Source: Desulfovibrio aminophilus (lineage in GTDB: Bacteria > Desulfobacterota > Desulfovibrionia > Desulfovibrionales > Desulfovibrionaceae). Taken from it: 64,000 nucleotides of DNA. This document shows positions 7,352 to 14,657 of this stretch, in pieces (the stretch's first letter is position 1; each line of letters opens with the position of its first letter). The notes under the pieces are model-generated. The model worked only from the letters and a program-made list of their open reading frames with translations, was not told where the DNA came from and did not search any database. The position numbers and the translations under genes were made by a program. The DNA lies in the NCBI RefSeq assembly GCF_023660105.1, contig NZ_JAMHGA010000012.1:341493-405492 (forward strand), written 5' to 3'.

Positions 7352-7368
7352 GTTCAGGAGAGGGGTCG

Positions 7369-9387
7369 ATGATCTTCTTCCGAAAAAACGAGGAACAGCG
7401 TCCCGAGGAAGTCGAGGGTCTGGACGGGCTCAAGGCCCGGGCCACGGCCGCCGACCTGCCCGAGGCCGCGCGCCGCGCGGTGGACGCCGAGCTGGAACGG
7501 CTGGCCAAGACCGACCCGGCCGTGGCCGAGTACGCCGTGGGCTCCAATTATGTGGATTACCTGTTGGCCCTGCCCTGGAACCTCACGACCCAGGACAATC
7601 TGGACCTGAAGCGGGCCGAGGCCGTGCTCGACGGCAGCCACGCCGGGCTCGGCCAGGTCAAGGACCGCGTCCTGGAATACCTGGCCCAGCGCACCATGAT
7701 CGCCCGCCGCCCGGCCTCCATCCTGGTGGTGGACGACGAGCCCATCGCCCGCTCCAACCTCCGCCACATCCTCGGCCGCGAGGGCTATCAGGTGGAGGTG
7801 GCGGCCAACGGCGAGGAGGCCCTGGAGAAGGTCCGGCGCTGGGAGTTCGACTGCATCGTCACGGACCTCAAGATGGACCGCATGGACGGCATGACCCTCC
7901 TGGCCGAGGCACGCAAGGTCGCGCCCAACACCAAGATCATGATCGTCACCGGCTACGCCACCGTGGACACGGCGGTCCAGGCCATGAAGACCGGCGCGGT
8001 GCACTATCTCTCCAAGCCCATCGAGCTGGACGAGCTGCGCCGGGCGGTCAAGGACATCCTCAAGGACGCCGCGCGGCACTACGGCTCGCGTTCGCCCATC
8101 CTCTGCTTCGTGGGCCCGCCCGGCGTGGGCAAGACCTCGGTGGGCATGGCCGTGGCCGAGGCCCTGGGCCGCAAGTTCTGCCGCCTGTCCCTGGCCGAGC
8201 TGCGCGACGAGGCCGAGCTGCGCGGACACCGCCGGACCTACGTGGGGGCCCTGCCCGGCCGCATCATCCAGGCCATCCGCTCCGTGGGCGTGAAGAACCC
8301 GGTGTTCATGCTCGACGAAATGGACAAGATCGCCCAGGACGCCAAGGGCGACCCGGCCTCGGCCCTGCTGGAGATCCTCGACCCGGAGCAGAACGGCCGC
8401 TTCCTGGACCGCTACCTGGACGTGCCCTTCGACCTCTCCTCGGTGCTCTTCATCGCCACGGCCAACGGCACGGCCCGCCTGGCCGGGCCGGTGCTGGACC
8501 GCATGGAGGTGGTCTCCTTCTCGGGCTACTCCGAGGCCGAGAAGCTCCAGATCGCGGAGCGCTTCCTCGTGCCCCGGCAGCTGCGCGAGCACGGCCTGAC
8601 CCAGCCCTTTCCCGCGTTCACCGCCGGGGCCTTGTCCCTGATCATCCGCGAACACACCAACGAGGCCGGGGTGCGCGGCCTGGACCGCGAGATCGGCCGG
8701 GTCTGCCGCAAGCTGGCCCGGTCCTGCCTGGAACAGGGCAAGCCCGGCTTCGAGGGCGAGATCAGCCCGGAGCTGGCGGCCTCCCTGCTGGGACCGGCGC
8801 GTTTCAGCCACGAGGCGGCCGCCGCCGCGCCGCGCGTGGGCGCGGCCACGGGCCTGGTCTGGTCCGACGCGGGCGGCGAGCTCATCTCGGTGGAGGCCTC
8901 GCGCATGCCGGGCGCGGGCCAGCTCCTGCTCACCGGCTCCCTGGGCGAGGTGCTCAAGGAGTCGGCCCAGATCGCCCTGAGCCACATCCGGGGCCGGGCC
9001 TCGGAACTGGGCGTGGACCCCGGCTTCTTCTCCGGCCAGGACATCCACATCCACATCCCGGCCGGGGCCGTGACCAAGGACGGCCCCTCCGCGGGCCTGA
9101 CCATCGCCGTGGCCCTGATCTCCCTGCTCACCGGCCGGGCGGCCCACGCCGACGTGGCCCTGTCCGGCGAGATTTCGCTCTCCGGCCGCGTCCTGCGCGT
9201 GGCCGGGGTGCGCGAAAAGCTCCTGGCCGCCGTGCGCGGCGGGGTGCGGCAGGTGATCCTGCCCGCCGAGAACGCCGCCGATGTGGAGCTGCTGCGCCGG
9301 AGCACCCCGGGGCTGCCCGAAATCCTCCTCGCCAGGGACATCGGCGAGGCCCTGTCCTCGGCATTGGAACAAGGAGCGTCCGCATGA
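7369..9387 (+). CDS. Lon-type ATP-dependent protease with embedded response-regulator receiver domain
   Basis: A 672-residue fusion. Residues ~45-110 match the Lon linker just before the ATPase (NYVDYLLALPWN, HAGLGQVKDRVLEYLA). Residues ~117-232 are a complete receiver domain: acidic pair D122/D123, phosphoacceptor D166 (TDLKM), T194 and K216. Lon then resumes with Walker A GPPGVGKT (249-256), Walker B D316/E317 and sensor region, and ends in the S16 protease domain with catalytic S574 (KDGPSAG) and K617. These are 43 residues apart, as in E. coli Lon. The ~200-residue N-terminal substrate-binding domain of normal Lon is missing. Phosphorylation of D166 is inferred to control ATPase or substrate access. 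AGGAGAGGGG precedes the ATG. It is the first gene of an operon with a kinase and a sigma-54 activator. Confidence 0.9.
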   Translation: MIFFRKNEEQRPEEVEGLDGLKARATAADLPEAARRAVDAELERLAKTDPAVAEYAVGSNYVDYLLALPWNLTTQDNLDLKRAEAVLDGSHAGLGQVKDRVLEYLAQRTMIARRPASILVVDDEPIARSNLRHILGREGYQVEVAANGEEALEKVRRWEFDCIVTDLKMDRMDGMTLLAEARKVAPNTKIMIVTGYATVDTAVQAMKTGAVHYLSKPIELDELRRAVKDILKDAARHYGSRSPILCFVGPPGVGKTSVGMAVAEALGRKFCRLSLAELRDEAELRGHRRTYVGALPGRIIQAIRSVGVKNPVFMLDEMDKIAQDAKGDPASALLEILDPEQNGRFLDRYLDVPFDLSSVLFIATANGTARLAGPVLDRMEVVSFSGYSEAEKLQIAERFLVPRQLREHGLTQPFPAFTAGALSLIIREHTNEAGVRGLDREIGRVCRKLARSCLEQGKPGFEGEISPELAASLLGPARFSHEAAAAAPRVGAATGLVWSDAGGELISVEASRMPGAGQLLLTGSLGEVLKESAQIALSHIRGRASELGVDPGFFSGQDIHIHIPAGAVTKDGPSAGLTIAVALISLLTGRAAHADVALSGEISLSGRVLRVAGVREKLLAAVRGGVRQVILPAENAADVELLRRSTPGLPEILLARDIGEALSSALEQGASA

Positions 9388-10844
9388 GCCTGCCCCGCGG
9401 CCGTTTCGCCCTGACCATCCGCCAGAAGGTCCTCCTCGGCATCATCGTGGGCCTGTTGACCCTGGGCCTGCTGGGCGCGCTGTCCTACCACCACCTCGCG
9501 CAGATCGACGAGGCCCTGCGCCTGGCCGAGGTGGTGGACGACCTGGCCAACGACATCCTGGAGGTCCGGCGTTACGAGAAGAACTACCTGCTCTACGCCC
9601 AGGAGGAGGACCGCCGCGAGAGCCTGCGCTACGCCGACCTGGGGCTCGAACGCATCCGGCGCATCGCCTCGGCCGAGGCCGAGACCCCCCTGCCCGGCGT
9701 CATGGGCTTCGCCAACCTGCGCGCCCTCCTGGTCCGCTACAAGGAGGGCGTGCTCCGGCTGGCCGCCACCGGCGAGGACAAGGTCCACGCCGAGGCCGCG
9801 CGCAACGACCTGCGCGAACTGGGCAAGACGCTGGTGGAGACCTCCCAGCGCTTCGTGGCCACCCAGCGGGCCAAGATCCTGGACATCGTCAACAGCCTGA
9901 AGCGCCAGCTCCTGCTCTCCATCTTCGCGGCCCTGGGCCTGGGCCTGGCCTTCGTCTGGTTCGTGGGCCGGGGCATCATCCAGGCCCTGCAGCTCATCGG
10001 CCGCTCCACGGGCCGCATCGCCCGGGGCGACTTCAGCCCCCTGCCCGTGCCCGCCACCCGGGACGAGACCCGCAACGTGGCCGAGGCCTTCAACCGCATG
10101 ATCGTGGAGCTGGAGAAACGCCAGAACCAGCTCGTGCAGGAGAAGAAGCTGGCCTCCCTGGGCGTGCTCACATCGGGGATCGCCCACCAGTTGAACAACC
10201 CCCTGAACAACATCTCCACCTCCTGCCAGATCCTGCGCGAGGAGGGCGTCATCCGCGAGGACGAGTTCACCCGGGAGCTGCTGGACAACATCTACCACGA
10301 GGTCCTGCGCTCGCGCGACATCGTCAAGGGCCTGCTGGAGTTCTCACGGGTCACGGACTTCTCGCTCAAGCCGGTGTCCCTGGACGCCGTGGTGGAGCGC
10401 TCCATGCGCCTGGTGGCCAGCCAACTGCCCTCCGGGCTGGAGATCAGCCGCGACATCCCCCCCGAACTCATGGCGCCCATGGACGCCCAGCGCATGCAGG
10501 AGGTCTTCCTGAACCTGTTCATCAACGCCACGCAGGCCATCCCCGACCTGCCCGGCCGGATCACGGTCCAGGCCGAGGCCGACGCGGCCGCCAACCAGGC
10601 CGTGATCCGCGTGACCGACACGGGCACGGGCATCGCGCCCGAGAACCTGGGCCGCATCTTCGACCCCTTCTACACCCTCAAGGAGGTGGGCAAGGGCACG
10701 GGCCTGGGCCTGTCCATCGTCTTCGGGATCATCAAGAAGCACGGCGGAACCATCGTGGCCGAGAACCGCCAGGACGGCCGGCGGGGCGCGGTCTTCACCA
10801 TCCGGCTGCCGCTGGAGCGGCCCGAGCGGGAGGAGGCCCGATGA
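9384..10844 (+). CDS. Membrane sensor histidine kinase, partner of Lon-receiver and NtrC-type regulator
   Basis: A 486-residue inner-membrane kinase. Membrane helices lie at about residues 15-34 and 175-194, enclosing a ~140-residue helical, charged periplasmic domain (LEVRRYEKNYLLYAQEEDRR). A HAMP region (~195-247), a HisKA domain with H268 in GIAHQLNNPLNN, and a HATPase_c domain follow (N box NLFINATQAI, G1 DTGTGIAPEN, G2 GKGTGLGLSIVFG). The periplasmic helical bundle resembles four-helix sensor domains; the ligand is unknown. Start and stop overlap the neighbours by 4 bases (ATGA both times), so it is translationally coupled to both. It is the only kinase in the locus and lies between two receiver proteins, so it probably phosphorylates both. 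Confidence 0.92.
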   Translation: MSLPRGRFALTIRQKVLLGIIVGLLTLGLLGALSYHHLAQIDEALRLAEVVDDLANDILEVRRYEKNYLLYAQEEDRRESLRYADLGLERIRRIASAEAETPLPGVMGFANLRALLVRYKEGVLRLAATGEDKVHAEAARNDLRELGKTLVETSQRFVATQRAKILDIVNSLKRQLLLSIFAALGLGLAFVWFVGRGIIQALQLIGRSTGRIARGDFSPLPVPATRDETRNVAEAFNRMIVELEKRQNQLVQEKKLASLGVLTSGIAHQLNNPLNNISTSCQILREEGVIREDEFTRELLDNIYHEVLRSRDIVKGLLEFSRVTDFSLKPVSLDAVVERSMRLVASQLPSGLEISRDIPPELMAPMDAQRMQEVFLNLFINATQAIPDLPGRITVQAEADAAANQAVIRVTDTGTGIAPENLGRIFDPFYTLKEVGKGTGLGLSIVFGIIKKHGGTIVAENRQDGRRGAVFTIRLPLERPEREEAR

Positions 10845-12199
10845 GCGACATTCCCGCCCTGGTCCTGGTGGTGGACGACGAGCCCATAGCCCGCAAGAAC
10901 CTGGCCCACGTGCTCGGCCGCATGGGCTGCCAGGTGAGCCAGGCCGCCGACGGCCGCCAGGCCCTGGCCGAGTTGGAGAAGAACGAATTCGACCTGGTGC
11001 TCACGGACCTCATGATGGAGGGGGTGGACGGCCTGGCCGTGCTCCAGCGGACCAAGGAGCTCTGGCCGGACACCGAGGTCCTGATGATCACCGGCTATCC
11101 CACCGTGGAGACGGCCGTGGAGGCCATGCGCCAGGGGGCCTATCACTACCTGGCCAAGCCCTACCAGCTGGAAGAGGCCCGCCTGCTGTCCCAGAAGGCC
11201 CTGGAGAAGCGCCGCCTGCGCCTGGAGGTCCGGGAGCTGCGCGAACGCATGCGCGAACGCTCCGAGCCCCTGCCGATCATCGGCGACTCCCCGCCCGTGC
11301 GGCGGCTCAAGCAGACCATCGCCCAGGTGGCGCCCACGGACTCCACCGTGCTCATCCTGGGCGAGACCGGCACGGGCAAGGAGCTGGTGGCCCGCACCCT
11401 GCACCTCCTGAGCCGCCGCGCCGAGGCCCGCTTCCTGGCCATCAACTGCGGAGCCTTCAACGAGGACCTCCTGGAGAACGAGCTCTTCGGCCACGAGGCC
11501 GGGGCCTTCTCGGGAGCCCAGCGGATGAAGAAGGGCCTGTTCGAGTCCGCGCCCGGCGGCACCCTCTTCCTGGACGAGATGGGCGAGATGTCCATGCCCA
11601 TGCAGGTCAAGCTCCTGCGCGCCATCCAGGAGCGGGTCATCCGCCGCGTGGGCGGCACCGAGGACGTGCCCGTGGACGTACGCCTCGTGGCCGCCACCAA
11701 CCGCGACCTCAAGCGCGAGGTCGAGGCCGGGCGCTTCCGCCAGGATCTCTATTACCGGCTGAACGTGATCACCCTGCGCGTGCCGCCGCTGTCCGAACGC
11801 CCGGAGGACATCCCCCTGCTCTGCCAGTTCTTCCTGGCCAAGGCCGCGCGCATGCTGGACAAGTTCCAGCCGAGCCTGGACCCGGAGGTGCCGGAAATCC
11901 TCTCACGCTACGCCTTTCCCGGAAACGTCCGGGAGCTGGAGAACATCATGGAGCGGGCCGTGGTCCTGGCCGAGGATGGCGTGGTGTCGCCCCGGCACCT
12001 GCCCGAGGACCTGCGCGAGACGGCCGTGCACGTGGCCCGGCCCGGCTTCTCCGAGCCCGTGACCCTGGAGGAGAACGAGAAGCGCTACATCGTCTGGGTC
12101 CTGGAGCAGGCCGGGGGCAACCGCACCCAGGCGGCCCGCATCCTGGGCATCGACCGCGCCTCGCTCTGGCGCAAGATCAAGAAGTTCGAACTGGAATAG
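10841..12199 (+). CDS. NtrC-family sigma-54-dependent response regulator
   Basis: A 452-residue activator: receiver (residues 1-120; D12/D13, phosphoacceptor D56, K106), AAA+ sigma-54 interaction domain (Walker A GETGTGKE at 174-181; GAFSGA loop at 221-226, the common T-to-S variant of GAFTGA; Walker B LFLDEMGEM), and a C-terminal Fis-type helix-turn-helix (GNRTQAARILGIDRASLWRK). Start ATG 10841 overlaps the kinase stop and follows AGGAGG. The receiver shares about half its residues with the receiver embedded in the Lon-type protease, indicating a duplication. Probable targets include the operon behind the sigma-54-like promoter at 7147-7161 and perhaps its own operon. Confidence 0.94.
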   Translation: MSDIPALVLVVDDEPIARKNLAHVLGRMGCQVSQAADGRQALAELEKNEFDLVLTDLMMEGVDGLAVLQRTKELWPDTEVLMITGYPTVETAVEAMRQGAYHYLAKPYQLEEARLLSQKALEKRRLRLEVRELRERMRERSEPLPIIGDSPPVRRLKQTIAQVAPTDSTVLILGETGTGKELVARTLHLLSRRAEARFLAINCGAFNEDLLENELFGHEAGAFSGAQRMKKGLFESAPGGTLFLDEMGEMSMPMQVKLLRAIQERVIRRVGGTEDVPVDVRLVAATNRDLKREVEAGRFRQDLYYRLNVITLRVPPLSERPEDIPLLCQFFLAKAARMLDKFQPSLDPEVPEILSRYAFPGNVRELENIMERAVVLAEDGVVSPRHLPEDLRETAVHVARPGFSEPVTLEENEKRYIVWVLEQAGGNRTQAARILGIDRASLWRKIKKFELE

Positions 12200-12333
12200 G
12201 GTCCGCTCCGGCGACGGAAAAGGGGCGCGGCATATGCCCGGCCAAGAGCGTGCCTGCCCGCGGTCGGATTTCGCCTTGATCAACCTGTCCGAATTGACAT
12301 AAGAAAAAGCACAAGATTCCAAAGCGGCGCACC

Positions 12334-12708
12334 ATGAAGGAGAACACCCCCACCATCCGACTGCACCTCTGGCTGGACACCGAGGGCGGCGTCTTCTTCG
12401 GCTCCGGCCGGGCCCAGCTCCTGGAGGAGATCGACCGCCACGGCTCGCTCAAGGCCGCGGCCGCGGCCATGGGCATCTCCTACCGGGCGGCCTGGGGCAA
12501 GCTGAAGCAGAGCGAGGCGGTCCTCGGCGTGCGCCTGGTCCAGGTGCGCGGCAGCAACAAGGCGGGCTACGAACTCACCGAGGACGGCCGGATGCTCAAG
12601 GACCTCTTCCGCCGCTGGTTCGACGCCGTGGAGCAGGCCGCCCTGGAAAAGGCCCGGGATATCTTCCCCTGGCCCGCCAGGACCTACCGGGACTCCTCCT
12701 CGGACTGA
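12334..12708 (+). CDS. ModE-type winged-helix DNA-binding protein lacking molybdate domain
   Basis: A 124-residue protein with the N-terminal winged helix typical of ModE: FGSGRAQLLEEIDRHGSLKA and AAAAMGISYRAAWGKLKQSE (about residues 22-60), then the wing VRLVQVRGSNKAGYELTEDG. The C-terminal MOP/TOBE molybdate-binding domains of E. coli ModE are absent, so it either senses nothing directly or uses another partner. It stands alone after the Lon-kinase-activator operon and before the ligase gene. A TTGATC-N16-CATAAG pair ~30-60 bases upstream is a poor promoter match. No molybdate genes are in the window, so a molybdenum role is unsupported here. Confidence 0.75.
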   Translation: MKENTPTIRLHLWLDTEGGVFFGSGRAQLLEEIDRHGSLKAAAAAMGISYRAAWGKLKQSEAVLGVRLVQVRGSNKAGYELTEDGRMLKDLFRRWFDAVEQAALEKARDIFPWPARTYRDSSSD

Positions 12709-12748
12709 CCGCCGTCCTTTTCCCGCGCCCCGGGGCCCGGCGCACGGG

Positions 12749-12777
12749 TTCCGCTCCGAAAATTCCTCTGCTATACA
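12749..12777 (+). promoter_or_regulatory. Candidate sigma-70 promoter for the acyl-CoA synthetase-like gene
   Basis: TTCCGC (12749-12754) and TATACA (12772-12777) with a 17-base spacer; the -10 is good and the -35 poor. It lies 30 bases before the preferred GTG start. Confidence 0.4.
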
Positions 12778-12806
12778 CCTCCGACCCGTTGAGCGAGGAG
12801 GCGCGA

Positions 12807-14657
12807 GTGCAGGCCACGGAATACCCGACCCTGAGACAGGTTCTCGAACGCAGCGTGGAGCTCCACGCGGACAGGCCCGCCCTGTCCGTGGTGGATGGTC
12901 CGGTCATGACCTACGCCGAGCTGGGCGAGCGGGTCCGCGAGACGGCCGATCTGCTCGACGAGCACGGCGTCGGCCCAGGAGACCGCGTGGCCCTGCTGTC
13001 CGAGAACATGCCCAACTGGGGCGTGGCCTACTTCGCCATCGCCCGGATCGGCGCCGTGGCCGTGCCCATCCTGCCGGACTTCCACCAGAGCGCGGTGCAC
13101 CACATCCTGCGCCACGCCGAGTGCTCGGCGGTCTTCGTCTCGAAACGGCTGGCCTGCAAACTGGACGACGGAGAATTCGAGGGGCTGCGGGTCCGGGTGC
13201 TCGTGGACGACCTCTCGCTCATCGGCGATCCCGGACGCGAGCCGCTGAAGGGCCTGGTCAAGCGCGCGGCCAAGGAACTCGGCAGGATCAAGGAGGCCGC
13301 CCGTCAGCACCGGGCCGAACGGGCGGACAAGGAGCCTCCCGCCGAACCGTCCGAGGCCGCACCAGGGCATTCCAAGGACGCCTTCCGCAAGGTGCTCGAC
13401 GCCGGGCGCAAGGAGTTCGACAAGATCAAGGGAGCCGCGCTGCGGGCGGCCAACCGCGCCCTGGAGCCGGACGCCGGGGATTCCCCGGCCGACGAACTGG
13501 CGGCGATCATCTACACCTCGGGCACCACGGGCAACTCCAAGGGCGTCATGCTCACGCACCGGAACATCGTGTCCAACGCCCTGGGCTCCGCCGAACTGGC
13601 GGGGATCACCGATCAGGACCGCATGCTCTCCATCCTGCCCCTGTCGCACACCTTCGAGTGCACCCTGGGGCTGGTCCTGCCCATCTCGCGCGGCGCGTCG
13701 GTGAGCTACCTGGCCAAGCCGCCGACCCCGGCCGTCCTGCTCCCGGCGTTGCAGAAGATCCGCCCCACCTTCCTGCTCTGCGTGCCGCTGGTGATCGAGA
13801 AAATCTACCGCAACCGCATCCTCCCGGCCCTGACGAAGAACGCGGCCCTGCGCGGTCTGCTCAAGGTGGGCTTCACCCGGCGCAAGCTCTTCCAGGCCGC
13901 CGGACAGAAACTGTTCGAAACCTTCGGCGGGGCCCTGCGCTGCATATGCATCGGCGGCGCGGCCCTGGCTCCCGAGGTTGAGGCCTTCCTGCGCGACGCC
14001 CGCTTCCTCTACAGCGTCGGCTACGGCCTCACGGAATGCTCTCCCCTGGTCTCGGGCGTCATGCCCGACAGGGCCCGCTACCGCCACTGCGGCACGGCCC
14101 TGCCCGGCGTGGAGATCCGCATCGACGCGCCAAGGCCGGGCGAGGTCGGCGAAATCCTCGTGCGCGGCCCCAACGTCATGCGCGGCTACTACAAGGCCCC
14201 GGCCCTCACCGAGGAGACCTTCACCTCCGACGGCTGGCTGCGCACCGGCGACCTGGGCCTGCTGGACCAGGACGGCTATCTCTCCATCCGGGGACGGCTC
14301 AAGAACGTCATCCTCGGCCCCAGCGGCGAGAACATCTACCCCGAGGAGATCGAGAGCACGCTCTGCCAGTGGCCCTATGTTCTGGAATCCCTTGTCTTCT
14401 CCCAGGGCGACCGGCTCCTGGCTCGGGTGCACCTGGACTACGACCACCTGGACGCCCGCTTCGGGGTGCGGGGCCTCACCGAATCCGAGGCCCGCGAGCG
14501 CATCGGGGAACTGTTGGAAGAGTTGCGCCGGGGCGTGAACGAGAAGGTCTCGTCCTTCTGCCGCCTGCACCGGATCATCGAGCAGCCGGAGCCCTTCGAG
14601 AAGACCCCGACCCAGAAGATCAAGCGCTACCTGTACGTGGACGGCCCGAGCCGTTGA
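12807..14657 (+). CDS. AMP-forming acyl-CoA synthetase / ligase (long-chain type)
   Basis: A 616-residue adenylate-forming enzyme that activates a carboxylic acid, probably a fatty acid, to acyl-AMP and acyl-CoA. The P-loop-like motif YTSGTTGNSKGVMLTHRN is near residue 235. The adenylation core motifs YGLTECSPLVSG, TGDLGLLDQDGYLSIRGR and the C-terminal lysine motif TPTQKIKRY are present. GTG at 12807 is chosen because GAGGAGG lies 5-6 bases upstream; a TTG at 12789 in the same frame lies ahead of that site. A lysine/glutamate-rich segment of about 80 residues (~143-225) is inserted before the P-loop. The 3' end overlaps the convergent GGDEF-EAL gene by 38 bases. Substrate cannot be told from sequence. 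Confidence 0.88.
   Translation: MQATEYPTLRQVLERSVELHADRPALSVVDGPVMTYAELGERVRETADLLDEHGVGPGDRVALLSENMPNWGVAYFAIARIGAVAVPILPDFHQSAVHHILRHAECSAVFVSKRLACKLDDGEFEGLRVRVLVDDLSLIGDPGREPLKGLVKRAAKELGRIKEAARQHRAERADKEPPAEPSEAAPGHSKDAFRKVLDAGRKEFDKIKGAALRAANRALEPDAGDSPADELAAIIYTSGTTGNSKGVMLTHRNIVSNALGSAELAGITDQDRMLSILPLSHTFECTLGLVLPISRGASVSYLAKPPTPAVLLPALQKIRPTFLLCVPLVIEKIYRNRILPALTKNAALRGLLKVGFTRRKLFQAAGQKLFETFGGALRCICIGGAALAPEVEAFLRDARFLYSVGYGLTECSPLVSGVMPDRARYRHCGTALPGVEIRIDAPRPGEVGEILVRGPNVMRGYYKAPALTEETFTSDGWLRTGDLGLLDQDGYLSIRGRLKNVILGPSGENIYPEEIESTLCQWPYVLESLVFSQGDRLLARVHLDYDHLDARFGVRGLTESEARERIGELLEELRRGVNEKVSSFCRLHRIIEQPEPFEKTPTQKIKRYLYVDGPSR

Noticed and set aside
7369..9387. The Lon-receiver gene as an assembly chimera of a lon gene and a regulator gene
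   Set aside because: Both junctions are in frame with smooth linkers. The receiver differs in sequence from the neighbouring NtrC-type receiver, so it is not a duplicated read block. The kinase and regulator follow in a coherent operon.
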